Part shown: piece after piece, positions 28,968 through 35,708 of the stretch
How the letters are laid out: every line of letters begins with the position of its first letter
Numbering within the stretch: the stretch's first letter is position 1
Assembly (NCBI RefSeq): GCF_026711005.1
Contig: NZ_JAPPVJ010000003.1
Span: forward strand, 434,001 to 498,000
Source of the DNA: Sphingobacterium sp. UT-1RO-CII-1
GTDB taxonomy: Bacteria; Bacteroidota; Bacteroidia; Sphingobacteriales; Sphingobacteriaceae
DNA: 64,000 bases
Reading direction: 5' to 3'
The notes under the pieces: generated by a model
Seen by the model: the letters and a program-made list of their open reading frames with translations, nothing else
What the model was told of the DNA's origin: nothing
The model's database searches: none
Translations under genes and position numbers: made by a program

Positions 28968-29492
28968 CTATTCATTGGTGAGTTCTTCAATGATTTTTTC
29001 TGTTTTTATCAATCCTTCATGTTTGACGACCATATTCCCTTTGACATTGTAGACAATTGTTGTAGGTGTGGTTGCTGTATCGAAAGTCTGTGGAAAGAGC
29101 AGGTCTGCGTCATACAATAACTGGAAGTGTGGATATTTGTGCAGTTCTATCTGTTCGGCGTATGCCCTTAGCTTCTCTTCCGGTGCAGGCGATACAAAGA
29201 GCACAGCCATATCGTTAAAAAGATGTTGCTTGTCTAACATATCCTTGACCTGCTCCTGGCAAAAAAAACAATCCGGGTCGATTTGTACCAAGCATAAGGC
29301 AGAATCTCCGATATATGTTCTTATGTGGATGTCTTTCTGTTGTCGCATATCCCGAAAGGTAATATCCGGCATCGTAGCAATCTCAACAAGTAATTGCTCT
29401 TTCTTCCGCTGTTTGGCCATCGTAAAATAAAGCAGACTGACAACCAACGCAGTAATCACAAAATACAGGCTGTAAATAATGATTTTCTTCAT
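28968..29492 (-). CDS. Membrane-anchored redoxin-like protein
   Basis: 174 residues: an N-terminal membrane anchor (about 5-25), then a thioredoxin-like fold with DPDCFFCQEQ near residue 73 as the CxxC active site and ATTPTTIVYN as the cis-Pro loop. The anchor would place the redox domain in the periplasm. In this operon the likely clients are the precursor peptides, each of which has two Cys residues, so a disulfide-forming or peptide-handling role is inferred. It lies directly before the exporter gene. Confidence 0.8.
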   Translation of the reverse strand: MKKIIIYSLYFVITALVVSLLYFTMAKQRKKEQLLVEIATMPDITFRDMRQQKDIHIRTYIGDSALCLVQIDPDCFFCQEQVKDMLDKQHLFNDMAVLFVSPAPEEKLRAYAEQIELHKYPHFQLLYDADLLFPQTFDTATTPTTIVYNVKGNMVVKHEGLIKTEKIIEELTNE

Positions 29493-29531
29493 AATTTATA
29501 ACTAATCGGTATCGAATAAGAAATTGCTCGG

Positions 29532-30218
29532 CTAAGCGGGCGATATGGTTACGGTAAGGAACATCACAAAAGCAACCCAAAGCAGCAGAGCCGGCAAATA
29601 GGATTTGATGACCAGAGAAAAGGACTCATCCAAACTGTTGTTCAAAAGTTGTTTTAGCCCATAAGCCAAAGCTATCCAATATGCCACTTCAAAGACACTA
29701 AGTGTTTGGAAAGGGTAAATCCACAGGGCATCTATGCCTTTTGGGTTTACAAGATTGAGCAGAGATAAAGGGGCAAAATACTGAACATCTTCTAAGGTAA
29801 GTTGCTTGGGCGTTACATTGATCCAGATGACTTGTATCACCAAAGGAATAATAAAAATAAAGTCCGCTTTTAGAGCTATACTGAACAGATCTTTGAATCG
29901 CACTTTCATATCTGCCAAGGTCGTGGCGGTATATATTATCGCTGAGGTTATAGAAACTCGAAGAAAAACCAACAATACCAAAAGAACATAACCCAACCAA
30001 GCATAGCGATGCCCTTGCTCAATCAGGGTTTTTATCTGTATCTCCGAAAGATTGTCTCTTAAGCTATCGTAATACAATTCTTTCGTCGGAGAATAGTTAT
30101 TCATGTAGAATGCTATGCCCAAATAGATAAAAATCAGGACACAGAATAGTGAAAAACTATTGTATAAAGGTTTGGAATTGGTTTTTTCTTGCATAGGAAA
30201 ATTTATAATGGAAGACAA
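29532..30218 (-). CDS. Multi-pass membrane protein of the bacteriocin-like operon
   Basis: 228 residues with about five to six hydrophobic helices (near 20-38, 72-95, 118-138, 168-190 and 205-225). The soluble loop after helix 1 has KELYYDSLRDNLSEIQIKTL. No family is recognised with confidence. Its place between small peptides and exporter suggests a role in export or self-protection. It starts 58 bp after the 66-residue gene and ends 39 bp before the redoxin. Confidence 0.7.
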   Translation of the reverse strand: MSSIINFPMQEKTNSKPLYNSFSLFCVLIFIYLGIAFYMNNYSPTKELYYDSLRDNLSEIQIKTLIEQGHRYAWLGYVLLVLLVFLRVSITSAIIYTATTLADMKVRFKDLFSIALKADFIFIIPLVIQVIWINVTPKQLTLEDVQYFAPLSLLNLVNPKGIDALWIYPFQTLSVFEVAYWIALAYGLKQLLNNSLDESFSLVIKSYLPALLLWVAFVMFLTVTISPA

Positions 30219-30276
30219 AATAATACCATGTCAGAAGCATGGTTAAATAAACATTTTATTTTAGACATTTTAATCT

Positions 30277-30477
30277 TCAAGATCTTTCCTTTTTTTCTAT
30301 CCATCCATAAATAATAACAACCATTGAAACTAAACCAATAAAAAATTGAATAGGTTTTTCCCAAGACGCAAATTTACTATCCTCTACTCCCCATATGAAA
30401 ATCAGTAAAAATAGGAATAACACTATAACTATAAAGCTTAACACTCTTAATATTATTTTAAAAAGGTTGTTTGTCAT
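30277..30477 (-). CDS. Two-helix small membrane protein, candidate immunity protein
   Basis: 66 residues with two hydrophobic segments (about 8-30 and 41-59) and a charged tail KKERS. The size and topology are those of bacteriocin immunity proteins, but these are poorly conserved and no motif proves it. It lies in the operon between the 52-residue protein and the 228-residue membrane protein. Confidence 0.6.
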   Translation of the reverse strand: MTNNLFKIILRVLSFIVIVLFLFLLIFIWGVEDSKFASWEKPIQFFIGLVSMVVIIYGWIEKKERS

Positions 30478-30576
30478 TGTAATATGGGTTAATAAAACGG
30501 TATTGTTAATTTAAAGAAAATATGCCCTTGAAATTAACAATACCGAGCAATTAGAAAAAATATTTTATGTTTTTAT

Positions 30577-30645
30577 TTACCACCATCCAAATCCTCGTCC
30601 TACAGCATAAGCTCCACAACCAATTGTAATCAACACAAAGACAAC
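30577..30645 (-). pseudogene. C-terminal remnant of a third bacteriocin-like precursor
   Basis: Directly after the stop of the 52-residue gene, in the same frame, 22 codons read VVFVLITIGCGAYAVGRGFGWW before TAA. The Gly-rich end with one Cys resembles the tail of the precursor at 30877 (AIAVVGCGVLFGDW). There is no start codon or leader, so this looks like a truncated paralogue. Confidence 0.6.
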
Positions 30646-30804
30646 TTATTTCTTCTTTTTTACTAAAATGTAGACTATTATCAAAATTATATTAGCGAAT
30701 AATACCTTTTTATATAAAATGTCGTATTTTATATAAAAGAAAGCAACTAATACCATGACAATGCTAAAAACTACAACAATAAATAATTCAGATTTTTTTG
30801 TCAT
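30646..30804 (-). CDS. Short two-helix membrane protein, candidate immunity protein
   Basis: 52 residues, too short for usual gene calls. It starts ATG at 30804 (MTKKSELFIVVVFSIVMVLV), has two hydrophobic helices separated by KYDILYKK and ends VKKKK. A purine-rich AGGAGG lies 2 bp before the start, rare in this genome and good support for translation. It follows the precursor at 30877 by 72 bp. An immunity role is inferred from size, topology and position. Confidence 0.6.
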   Translation of the reverse strand: MTKKSELFIVVVFSIVMVLVAFFYIKYDILYKKVLFANIILIIVYILVKKKK

Positions 30805-30876
30805 TTCCTCCTATTTAAAATCAAAGGCTATAATAAAAATACAATTACAGCCTTTGATTAAGCTTTTTAGGCAACT

Positions 30877-31047
30877 TTACCAATCTCCAAATAATACACC
30901 ACAACCTACAACAGCAATAGCTAATCCTGTCCCCCCTGAAGCAACAGTTGCTCCTATTGCTAGTCCACAAAGAATTCCACTTACGAAATCCTGTCCATCA
31001 CCTTGTGCACTAATCTTCTCCATTTCTTCAAAATTGATCTTTTTCAT
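30877..31047 (-). CDS. Bacteriocin-like precursor peptide 2
   Basis: 56 residues, too short for usual gene calls. Leader MKKINFEEMEKISAQGDG, then a core QDFVSGILCGLAIGATV and a Gly/Ala/Val-rich, hydrophobic end with GCGVLFGDW. Two Cys (27 and 49) could form a disulfide. The leader matches the M-K-x-L-x-x-x-x-M-E-K pattern of C39-processed precursors, but at the expected GG position it has AQ, with DG slightly later. It lies 20 bp after an equal-length gene, suggesting a two-peptide system. Confidence 0.72.
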   Translation of the reverse strand: MKKINFEEMEKISAQGDGQDFVSGILCGLAIGATVASGGTGLAIAVVGCGVLFGDW

Positions 31048-31067
31048 ATCTAAAAATTTAATTAAAA

Positions 31068-31238
31068 TTATCTATTTGATCCACTATCACTTACTAAACA
31101 GGCTAATGTGCTAACAGCAGCACCAACAAAAAAGGTAGCCGGAGTAAAAAGCAGACCTAGTCCAATTCCACATACAACAGCTTGTGCATTAGACTGCCCA
31201 CTCTGGCTCTCCATCTGTTCTAAATTTAATTTTTTCAT
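31068..31238 (-). CDS. Bacteriocin-like precursor peptide 1
   Basis: 56 residues, first gene of the operon. Leader MKKLNLEQMESQSGQSNA, then a core starting QAVVCGIGLGLLFTPATF and ending ACLVSDSGSNR. Cys at 23 and 47. The leader is clearly related to that of the gene 20 bp downstream and to the canonical double-glycine peptide at 32421. Its cleavage site is GQ or NA rather than GG. The two 56-residue peptides may act together as in class IIb bacteriocins; this is inference. Confidence 0.72.
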   Translation of the reverse strand: MKKLNLEQMESQSGQSNAQAVVCGIGLGLLFTPATFFVGAAVSTLACLVSDSGSNR

Positions 31239-31264
31239 AATTGAAATAAATTTAAGTAAAATAA

Positions 31265-31349
31265 ATTATGTTTATAACTCCATTGTCAAGCTGTGCACAT
31301 TTGACAATACAAGTTTACGGGACGCCCAATTAAAAACCTAAACCTTATA
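31265..31349 (+). repeat. Island repeat, copy 2
   Basis: Matches copy 1 over its length, from ATTATGTTTATAACTCC to CTAAACCTTATA, with small gaps. It contains the inverted pair ATTGTCAA and TTGACAAT. It lies just upstream of precursor 1, so it may also carry that operon's promoter. An imperfect AT-rich repeat (CTTATATGTTTAAA at 31344 and 31384) follows. Confidence 0.75.
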
Positions 31350-31426
31350 TGTTTAAATTATAGTTATAAGCTCTAAATTATAGCTTATATGTTTAAAAGG
31401 GGGCTATTTCCTGTTTTCGGCATCGT

Positions 31427-31664
31427 TTATTTGTCTTTTCCCTTTTCGGTCAGCAATTCCACTTTCACATTGATGTCCAATATAACGGCTATCTGATGTA
31501 ACCGTTCAATATCCAGTTTAACTGTTCCACGCTCTATTCGTGAGTATACATTTTGGGATATACCCAGCTGTTCCGCCATATATTCCTGACTGATACCCTT
31601 TCTGATACGCTCCAACCGAATGGTTTCTATAAGTTCTTTGTATATTGTTTTTTTTCAATTCCAT
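31427..31664 (-). pseudogene. XRE-family regulator with a frameshift in a run of eight A residues
   Basis: The helix-turn-helix frame (31427-31615) reads ISQEYMAEQLGISQNVYSRI and then RGTVKLDIERLHQIAVILD, a clear XRE domain. The only ATG giving a natural N-terminus is at 31664 (MELKK). The frames join only if the A8 run (31648-31655) had seven A residues: that would give MELKKTIYKELIETIRLERI. As written, translation from ATG runs into another frame and stops at 31518. A TTG start at 31615 could give a shortened 62-residue protein. It may be a dead gene, a slippage-expressed gene or a sequencing error. Confidence 0.72.
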
Positions 31665-31670
31665 AATCAG

Positions 31671-31930
31671 ATGAATATTTACCTCTTCGCAGGAAGTTAT
31701 GAGGCAGCACAACGCGCAGCCATGATATATTCATTCTTTGCCATCATACAAGAAGCATGAGGTAAACCCGTTCCAATGGTTGAAGCATACCCTAGAAAAT
31801 ATAGCCTCAATCAATCACAAGGAACTTTGGAAGCTTTACCCACAAAACTTCTATAAATCAGCTGAACTGTAGTTCATAGGGCGGATACCTCTCACCTTTA
31901 AAAATATCCATGATATAAAAATACGTATTT
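31671..31930 (+). pseudogene. IS66-family transposase end with frameshift
   Basis: Codons from 31671 read NIYLFAGSYEAAQRAAMIYS, the conserved C-terminal block of IS66 TnpC. After a frame change near 31755 the second frame reads KHEVNPFQWLKHTLENIASI and ends KLYPQNFYKSAEL at a stop at 31870-31872. The bases after it (GTAGTTCATAGGGCGGATAC onward) resemble the IS end region. Everything upstream of residue about 430 of a normal 500-residue transposase is missing. It abuts the start of the XRE gene. Confidence 0.8.
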
Positions 31931-31997
31931 AAAGTTAAATGAATAGCTCTATAACTAAATAAGAGGAGTCTATAAAACTCCTCCTATTTATTATAAT

Positions 31998-32219
31998 CTA
32001 TATTAATCGTTTTTTTTTCTTATTCACTATATACAATTCCCAAAATAAACCAAGAGAAAGTAAAAAGGTTGAGATTACTCCAGAGAGTTGTATAAATATG
32101 TTTTCACTTTCACTAATACCATTTTTTAATAAATCATATATGTTTATGCCTAAAAAAAATAAAGCACTATATAATAGTAAAAATAGGATTTGTCTTCGAT
32201 TTTTCTGAAAAAAATTCAT
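31998..32219 (-). CDS. Two-helix small membrane protein, candidate immunity protein of the second module
   Basis: 73 residues with two hydrophobic helices (about 9-27 and 42-64), a charged N-terminus (NFFQKNRRQ) and a basic tail KKKKRLI. It starts 10 bp after the stop of the double-glycine peptide gene on the same strand, the classic arrangement of bacteriocin and immunity gene. No motif confirms the role. Confidence 0.62.
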   Translation of the reverse strand: MNFFQKNRRQILFLLLYSALFFLGINIYDLLKNGISESENIFIQLSGVISTFLLSLGLFWELYIVNKKKKRLI

Positions 32220-32229
32220 AATAAAAATA

Positions 32230-32421
32230 TTATTTGCAACTACCTGCTAAATCAACACTTCCCCAAATAAAAGAAGCTGCAAATAATCCTGCTCCTATTG
32301 GACCAGTAACTAAAAAGGCTCCAGCTAAAGTTAATCCTAAAGATATTGCAGAATCTGCACAGTCACTAAAAACTTTTCCTCCTTGAAGTTTTTCCATTTG
32401 GTTTAATTCTAATGTTTTCAT
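32230..32421 (-). CDS. Double-glycine leader bacteriocin-like precursor
   Basis: 63 residues. The leader MKTLELNQMEKLQGG is a textbook C39-type double-glycine leader, with hydrophobic residues at the usual spacing. Cleavage would release a 48-residue core KVFSDCADSAISLGLTLAG onward, Gly/Ala-rich, hydrophobic and with Cys near each end (residues 21 and 62). This fits class II bacteriocin-like peptides of Bacteroidota. The exporter encoded at 26816 is the obvious processor. Antibacterial activity is not shown by the sequence. Confidence 0.82.
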   Translation of the reverse strand: MKTLELNQMEKLQGGKVFSDCADSAISLGLTLAGAFLVTGPIGAGLFAASFIWGSVDLAGSCK

Positions 32422-32583
32422 TCTAAAATAAATTTTAATATAAACACTAGCAATAAAAGTATCATATTAACAGTGTTTATTGTTTAACTTTTCCATGATT
32501 TTTTAGGTCACTCAGAGCTTTATGACCATTCTTGCAAAAATATTTTTAGTATTCTTATGGTAACTTGGATTCAAGTAAAATAA

Positions 32584-32635
32584 ATTATGTTTATAACTCC
32601 ATTGTCAATATCCGTATTTGACAATACAAGTTTAC
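32584..32635 (+). repeat. Island repeat, copy 3
   Basis: 52 bp matching copies 1 and 2 from ATTATGTTTATAACTCC to TACAAGTTTAC, and matching copy 2 for a further 16 bp upstream (AAGTAAAATAA). It lies 160 bp upstream of the double-glycine gene. The rest of the gene-free stretch 32422-32926 holds nothing else I recognise. Confidence 0.75.
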
Positions 32636-32926
32636 AAATATTTTTTTCTAAAAAAAGACTAAATCAGCTTATAAATAGTAGTTTAGATTCTTTGAAAATT
32701 CTTTCGGTAACGATTTGGTAATGGTGCTGATTGCATTCACCTTTACTCAAATTCCATATAAATCTTAAGTAAAGATACAAATTTTATACTCCTAGATCAT
32801 ATACACTATGCGTAACTTTGATGGAAAAGTGACTATAGACTGCTACAATCTTACTTTGATATGCTGATCTCATATTGATTTTCATTGTTGATTCTAGTTA
32901 GTTTTGAGGTTCTTTTTTTGCTTATT

Positions 32927-33406
32927 TCAAAAAACAAGCCCCCCAAGCTCCTTAAAGAGTGAATTATCATATCGATTTTCATCCTTAGAAGTGACTTTCC
33001 TTCAACATCCTTCTGGATCTTCAAGGAGACGATATATATCGACATAATTCATTAATTGATTTCTGATCAGAGACACCATATTTGAAAATGCTCATTGGCG
33101 TTTTACCTTACTTTTTACCAATGTAATTAATAGATTAGCCAGCATAGCTGCCCATATCTGTATTTCAATGGCATTTTCATTGTCTCCCAAGAAATATTTA
33201 AGCGGAAAGTTCTGTTTTAGCTGCTTGAATAGTAACTCAATTTGCCATCTTTGTTTGTAACTCAACGCTATTTTCTCTGCAGACAACTCAAAATTATTGG
33301 ATATGAACTCGAATAATCGTTTGTTTTCATCGTCCCAGTAAGCAATACGCCTGGTACGGTGTTTATTCTGTTTGTTTTGTCCGTAATAAAACAATATTAA
33401 ATACAA
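32927..33406 (-). pseudogene. IS4-family transposase remnant with two internal TGA stops
   Basis: The open part (33406 to 33092) contains ALSYKQRWQIELLFKQLKQN, the YREK-like region with the catalytic Glu of IS4 DDE transposases, followed by FLGDNENAIEIQIWAAMLAN. Beyond a TGA at 33092 the same frame continues AFSNMVSLIRNQLMNYVDIY and, beyond a second TGA at 33002, RKVTSKDENRYDNSLFKEL to the true end at 32927. Both stops sit where Trp (TGG) is natural. The N-terminal two thirds are missing at about 33410. Confidence 0.82.
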
Positions 33407-33413
33407 TAAAACA

Positions 33414-33638
33414 ATGGTTATTTCTAAATTAATTTACTTGTATCTTAGTTTATTCCTCTTAATGGGGACTAGCTATGGACAGACTTTACCCAACTTACCC
33501 TATAGTCCAGGTACTAATCTCGATCAAGTAACGCCTGTCGGTACGCTTGTTCTAGGAAATGGTTATGAAATGGTCAATGCGCCATTTGATGATGTTAGAT
33601 ATTGGCATATACTGAGTATGCGATATGAGAACCCATAA
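33414..33638 (+). CDS. Truncated secreted protein
   Basis: 74 residues starting MVISKLIYLYLSLFLLMG with a signal peptide ending SYGQ. The mature part (TLPNLPYSPGTNLDQVTPVG) reads like the first 50 residues of a larger exported protein, ending abruptly at RYENP. It begins 8 bp from the end of the IS4 remnant. It is probably a broken gene. No family recognised. Confidence 0.4.
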   Translation: MVISKLIYLYLSLFLLMGTSYGQTLPNLPYSPGTNLDQVTPVGTLVLGNGYEMVNAPFDDVRYWHILSMRYENP

Positions 33639-33643
33639 AATTA

Positions 33644-33886
33644 TTATACGACGCAAATCGCGGGTGAGTTTTTCGGTAATAGATTAAGTTTTTTAAATGA
33701 TTGCAATATGGGGCTTTCGAACTCTGCATTTTCGCTACGAAAAATAAGTCTTTTTTCTCTCACCTTAACACCACTCAACAATTGATAGTTTAATGAGATA
33801 GCCTCGACAATCTTCTCAAACTTTTCATAATAGCATTTATCAAAAGTGTCGAAAATCAAAAAATTGTCATCATTAATCTTTGACAA
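33644..33886 (-). CDS. Small protein of unknown function
   Basis: 80 residues, MSKINDDNFLIFDTFDKCYY, no signal peptide or membrane helix. It starts 10 bp after the stop of the 171-residue gene, so the two form a unit. No family recognised. It might be the last part of a longer protein interrupted at its 3' side, since the flanking DNA is IS debris. Confidence 0.45.
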   Translation of the reverse strand: MSKINDDNFLIFDTFDKCYYEKFEKIVEAISLNYQLLSGVKVREKRLIFRSENAEFESPILQSFKKLNLLPKNSPAICVV

Positions 33887-33895
33887 GTAAATATG

Positions 33896-34411
33896 CTACC
33901 GGATACCTTTTACAAGGATTTTCAACAATCCTCCAGCATGCCTAACAGATTCCGTTTCAAACAAAGATATGATAAAGTATGAAATCAAATTAGCTTCCAA
34001 AGTACTTGGAAAGCCGAAAATACACCGAAAGAAATATTTCGCCTCATTATCAAAAGCAAGAGGCTTAAGTTCAGAAATAGTTCCACTATATGCATACTCT
34101 TCGGAATGGTTCATTTTAAACGTTTTCATCCCTCTTTCGATTAGATACCCTGCATTATCCCCAAAAATTAAAAATAGTTCACAAAACCCATAGCAAAATC
34201 TCTGATAAATATATCGCTGATTCTTTAAGTTCCGATTTAAGTTTTTCGCTCCAAGACGAAATTCAGACTTATTAAATGTCAGAGCACAGTCAATGCCATT
34301 AATAGTTTCAAAATCAGATTCAATTTTATAATCTGTTTCCAAACCTAATCTTCGTACACATTCTTCTGTAGATCGAATAAAAATTTTCTCAAAAGATAGC
34401 TTATCACTCAT
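33896..34411 (-). CDS. Protein of unknown function
   Basis: 171 residues, MSDKLSFEKIFIRSTEECVR, soluble, with mixed helix and strand pattern (FRLGAKNLNRNLKNQRYIYQ). No catalytic motif or family is recognised. It heads a two-gene unit with the 80-residue protein. The pair in an island with bacteriocin genes could be a toxin/immunity or defence unit, but nothing in the sequence proves this. Confidence 0.5.
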   Translation of the reverse strand: MSDKLSFEKIFIRSTEECVRRLGLETDYKIESDFETINGIDCALTFNKSEFRLGAKNLNRNLKNQRYIYQRFCYGFCELFLIFGDNAGYLIERGMKTFKMNHSEEYAYSGTISELKPLAFDNEAKYFFRCIFGFPSTLEANLISYFIISLFETESVRHAGGLLKILVKGIR

Positions 34412-34455
34412 TTAGAATACTATTTATTAATCCAAAAGAAACAATCGTGAGCCAA

Positions 34456-34827
34456 TTATGAGCCAATTATTTCGTAATAACTTCCTGCCCCTTTTCCAGT
34501 ATTTCTAAAAACACCATATTCAACTAACACTGATAAATCACGGGTTGCAGTTGGTTTGGCTACTAAATTTATTTCTTGATACTCTCTATTCGTAATTTTC
34601 CCTTTCTCTTTCACCTATTCAACAGCTTTTAACTGTCGCTCGTTTAAGCCAAGTTTCGTTAACTGTTCTACTGTCAATTTATTTTTGAAAAGGGTTACTG
34701 AAAACCCTCCGTCTTGTTCGATAAGTTCGGGTTCGGGAAGTTCAGCGTTTCGTTGTAAAATTCTTCCATTTTGTTTTTGATTGATACGATATGATACCCA
34801 CAAAAGATCGTCTTTAATCAAAATCAC
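34456..34827 (-). pseudogene. Remnant of an AlbA/RecG-like transcriptional regulator
   Basis: The first 70 codons read LQRNAELPEPELIEQDGGFS and VEQLTKLGLNERQLKAVE, then a TAG at 34615 interrupts. The frame continues as VKEKGKITNREYQEINLVAK and TATRDLSVLVEYGVFRNTGK to a stop at 34456. This is the C-terminal winged-helix tail of the AlbA_2-domain ATP-binding regulators. The N-terminal 350 residues are missing. It overlaps the end of marR by 14 bp. Confidence 0.72.
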
Positions 34828-35278
34828 TATTTTCTTTTACAAGTTTCCTCATATCAGTGTTGAACGATTTTTCTTTCGATTGTAAAACAGAGAAGAAACT
34901 ATTATCGGTTTCTTCAACGATTTTAATTGCCTTTTCCAAAATTGTCTTTCCGCTTTTTGAAAGAGAAATGTTTTTTGCCCGTGTGTCGGTTTGGTGTTCA
35001 TGTCGATTGATAAACCCTTTTTCCTGCAAGGTTCTCAAAACTTTTGATACCATCATTCTGTCGGTATTGCTGTGATTGGCAATATCAACCTGTGTAACCG
35101 TTTCATTGCTTTTGGAAAGCCACGCCAATACGGCTAATAAAACGTATTGAGTATGCGTTAAGTCCAGTTTATCCAGTGCTCTTTTCATCTTTCTTTGCCA
35201 AAGCATACTAACCTGCCAAAGTAGATAGCCCGAACTTTCTTCGGGTTGTTCGTGATAAAACTCTACGGTATTATTCAT
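34814..35278 (-). CDS. MarR-family transcriptional regulator
   Basis: 154 residues with the winged-helix core TQVDIANHSNTDRMMVSKVL near residue 80 and the beta-wing KGFINRHEHQTDTRAKNIS. MarR proteins are dimeric repressors released by small ligands. Its start overlaps the EVE gene's stop by 4 bp (ATGA), so doxX, EVE and marR form one operon. A palindrome overlapping the operon promoter at 36095-36127 is a good candidate for its operator. Confidence 0.86.
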   Translation of the reverse strand: MNNTVEFYHEQPEESSGYLLWQVSMLWQRKMKRALDKLDLTHTQYVLLAVLAWLSKSNETVTQVDIANHSNTDRMMVSKVLRTLQEKGFINRHEHQTDTRAKNISLSKSGKTILEKAIKIVEETDNSFFSVLQSKEKSFNTDMRKLVKENSDFD

Positions 35279-35706
35279 AAATTTTCTTTTAACATTAACG
35301 AAGAAATCAAGTCAAAATCTTTTTTGTTTATTTCTAAAATACCAAAGCGAAACGGATAGCCCCAACTTTTTTTATTAGGTATAAATTCCAACAGATTAAT
35401 TAACGGTATAATGGAAACTTCTTGACAATTTAAAAAGTCGATATTTCTTCTGAACGGACAAAAATTTTCTGATATCTGAAATGGATATACTTCATCGTCT
35501 TTCACTTTTCCTATCGCTGTAAATTTCTGACATTTATCTGTCTTGCCAAAAGTTTCCTTACCCGAATAATAAATAACAAAATCGTCTTTTTGCATTCGTT
35601 TTAATGGTGTTGCCTTTCCGTGACAGGCTTGTGCAATTCCTTGTTCTACCCCCGTTTTTACATGGTCTTTTGACGCTACGACAATCCAATACTTTGTATC
35701 TTGCAT
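35275..35706 (-). CDS. EVE domain-containing protein
   Basis: 143 residues matching the EVE fold from the start: YWIVVASKDHVKTGVEQGIA, then KGKATPLKRM-like (HGKATPLKRMQKDDFVIYYS) and the conserved FTAIGKVKDDEVYPFQ segment. EVE domains bind modified bases in RNA or DNA. It lies 2 bp after doxX and overlaps marR by 4 bp. This gene trio is typical cargo of mobile elements in this phylum, which is from general knowledge and not shown here. Confidence 0.82.
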   Translation of the reverse strand: MQDTKYWIVVASKDHVKTGVEQGIAQACHGKATPLKRMQKDDFVIYYSGKETFGKTDKCQKFTAIGKVKDDEVYPFQISENFCPFRRNIDFLNCQEVSIIPLINLLEFIPNKKSWGYPFRFGILEINKKDFDLISSLMLKENL

Positions 35707-35708
35707 AT

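Noticed and set aside
30755..31341. Plus-strand open frames of 119 and 77 residues opposite the precursor peptides
   Set aside because: They are shadows of the minus-strand precursor and immunity-like genes, which have recognisable leaders and topology. Their composition (Ser, Pro, Cys, Thr-rich) has no support of its own.
31518..31712. 64-residue minus-strand frame across the XRE region and IS66 remnant
   Set aside because: It is the out-of-frame reading produced by the A8 run and antisense IS66 sequence; the helix-turn-helix is in the other frame.
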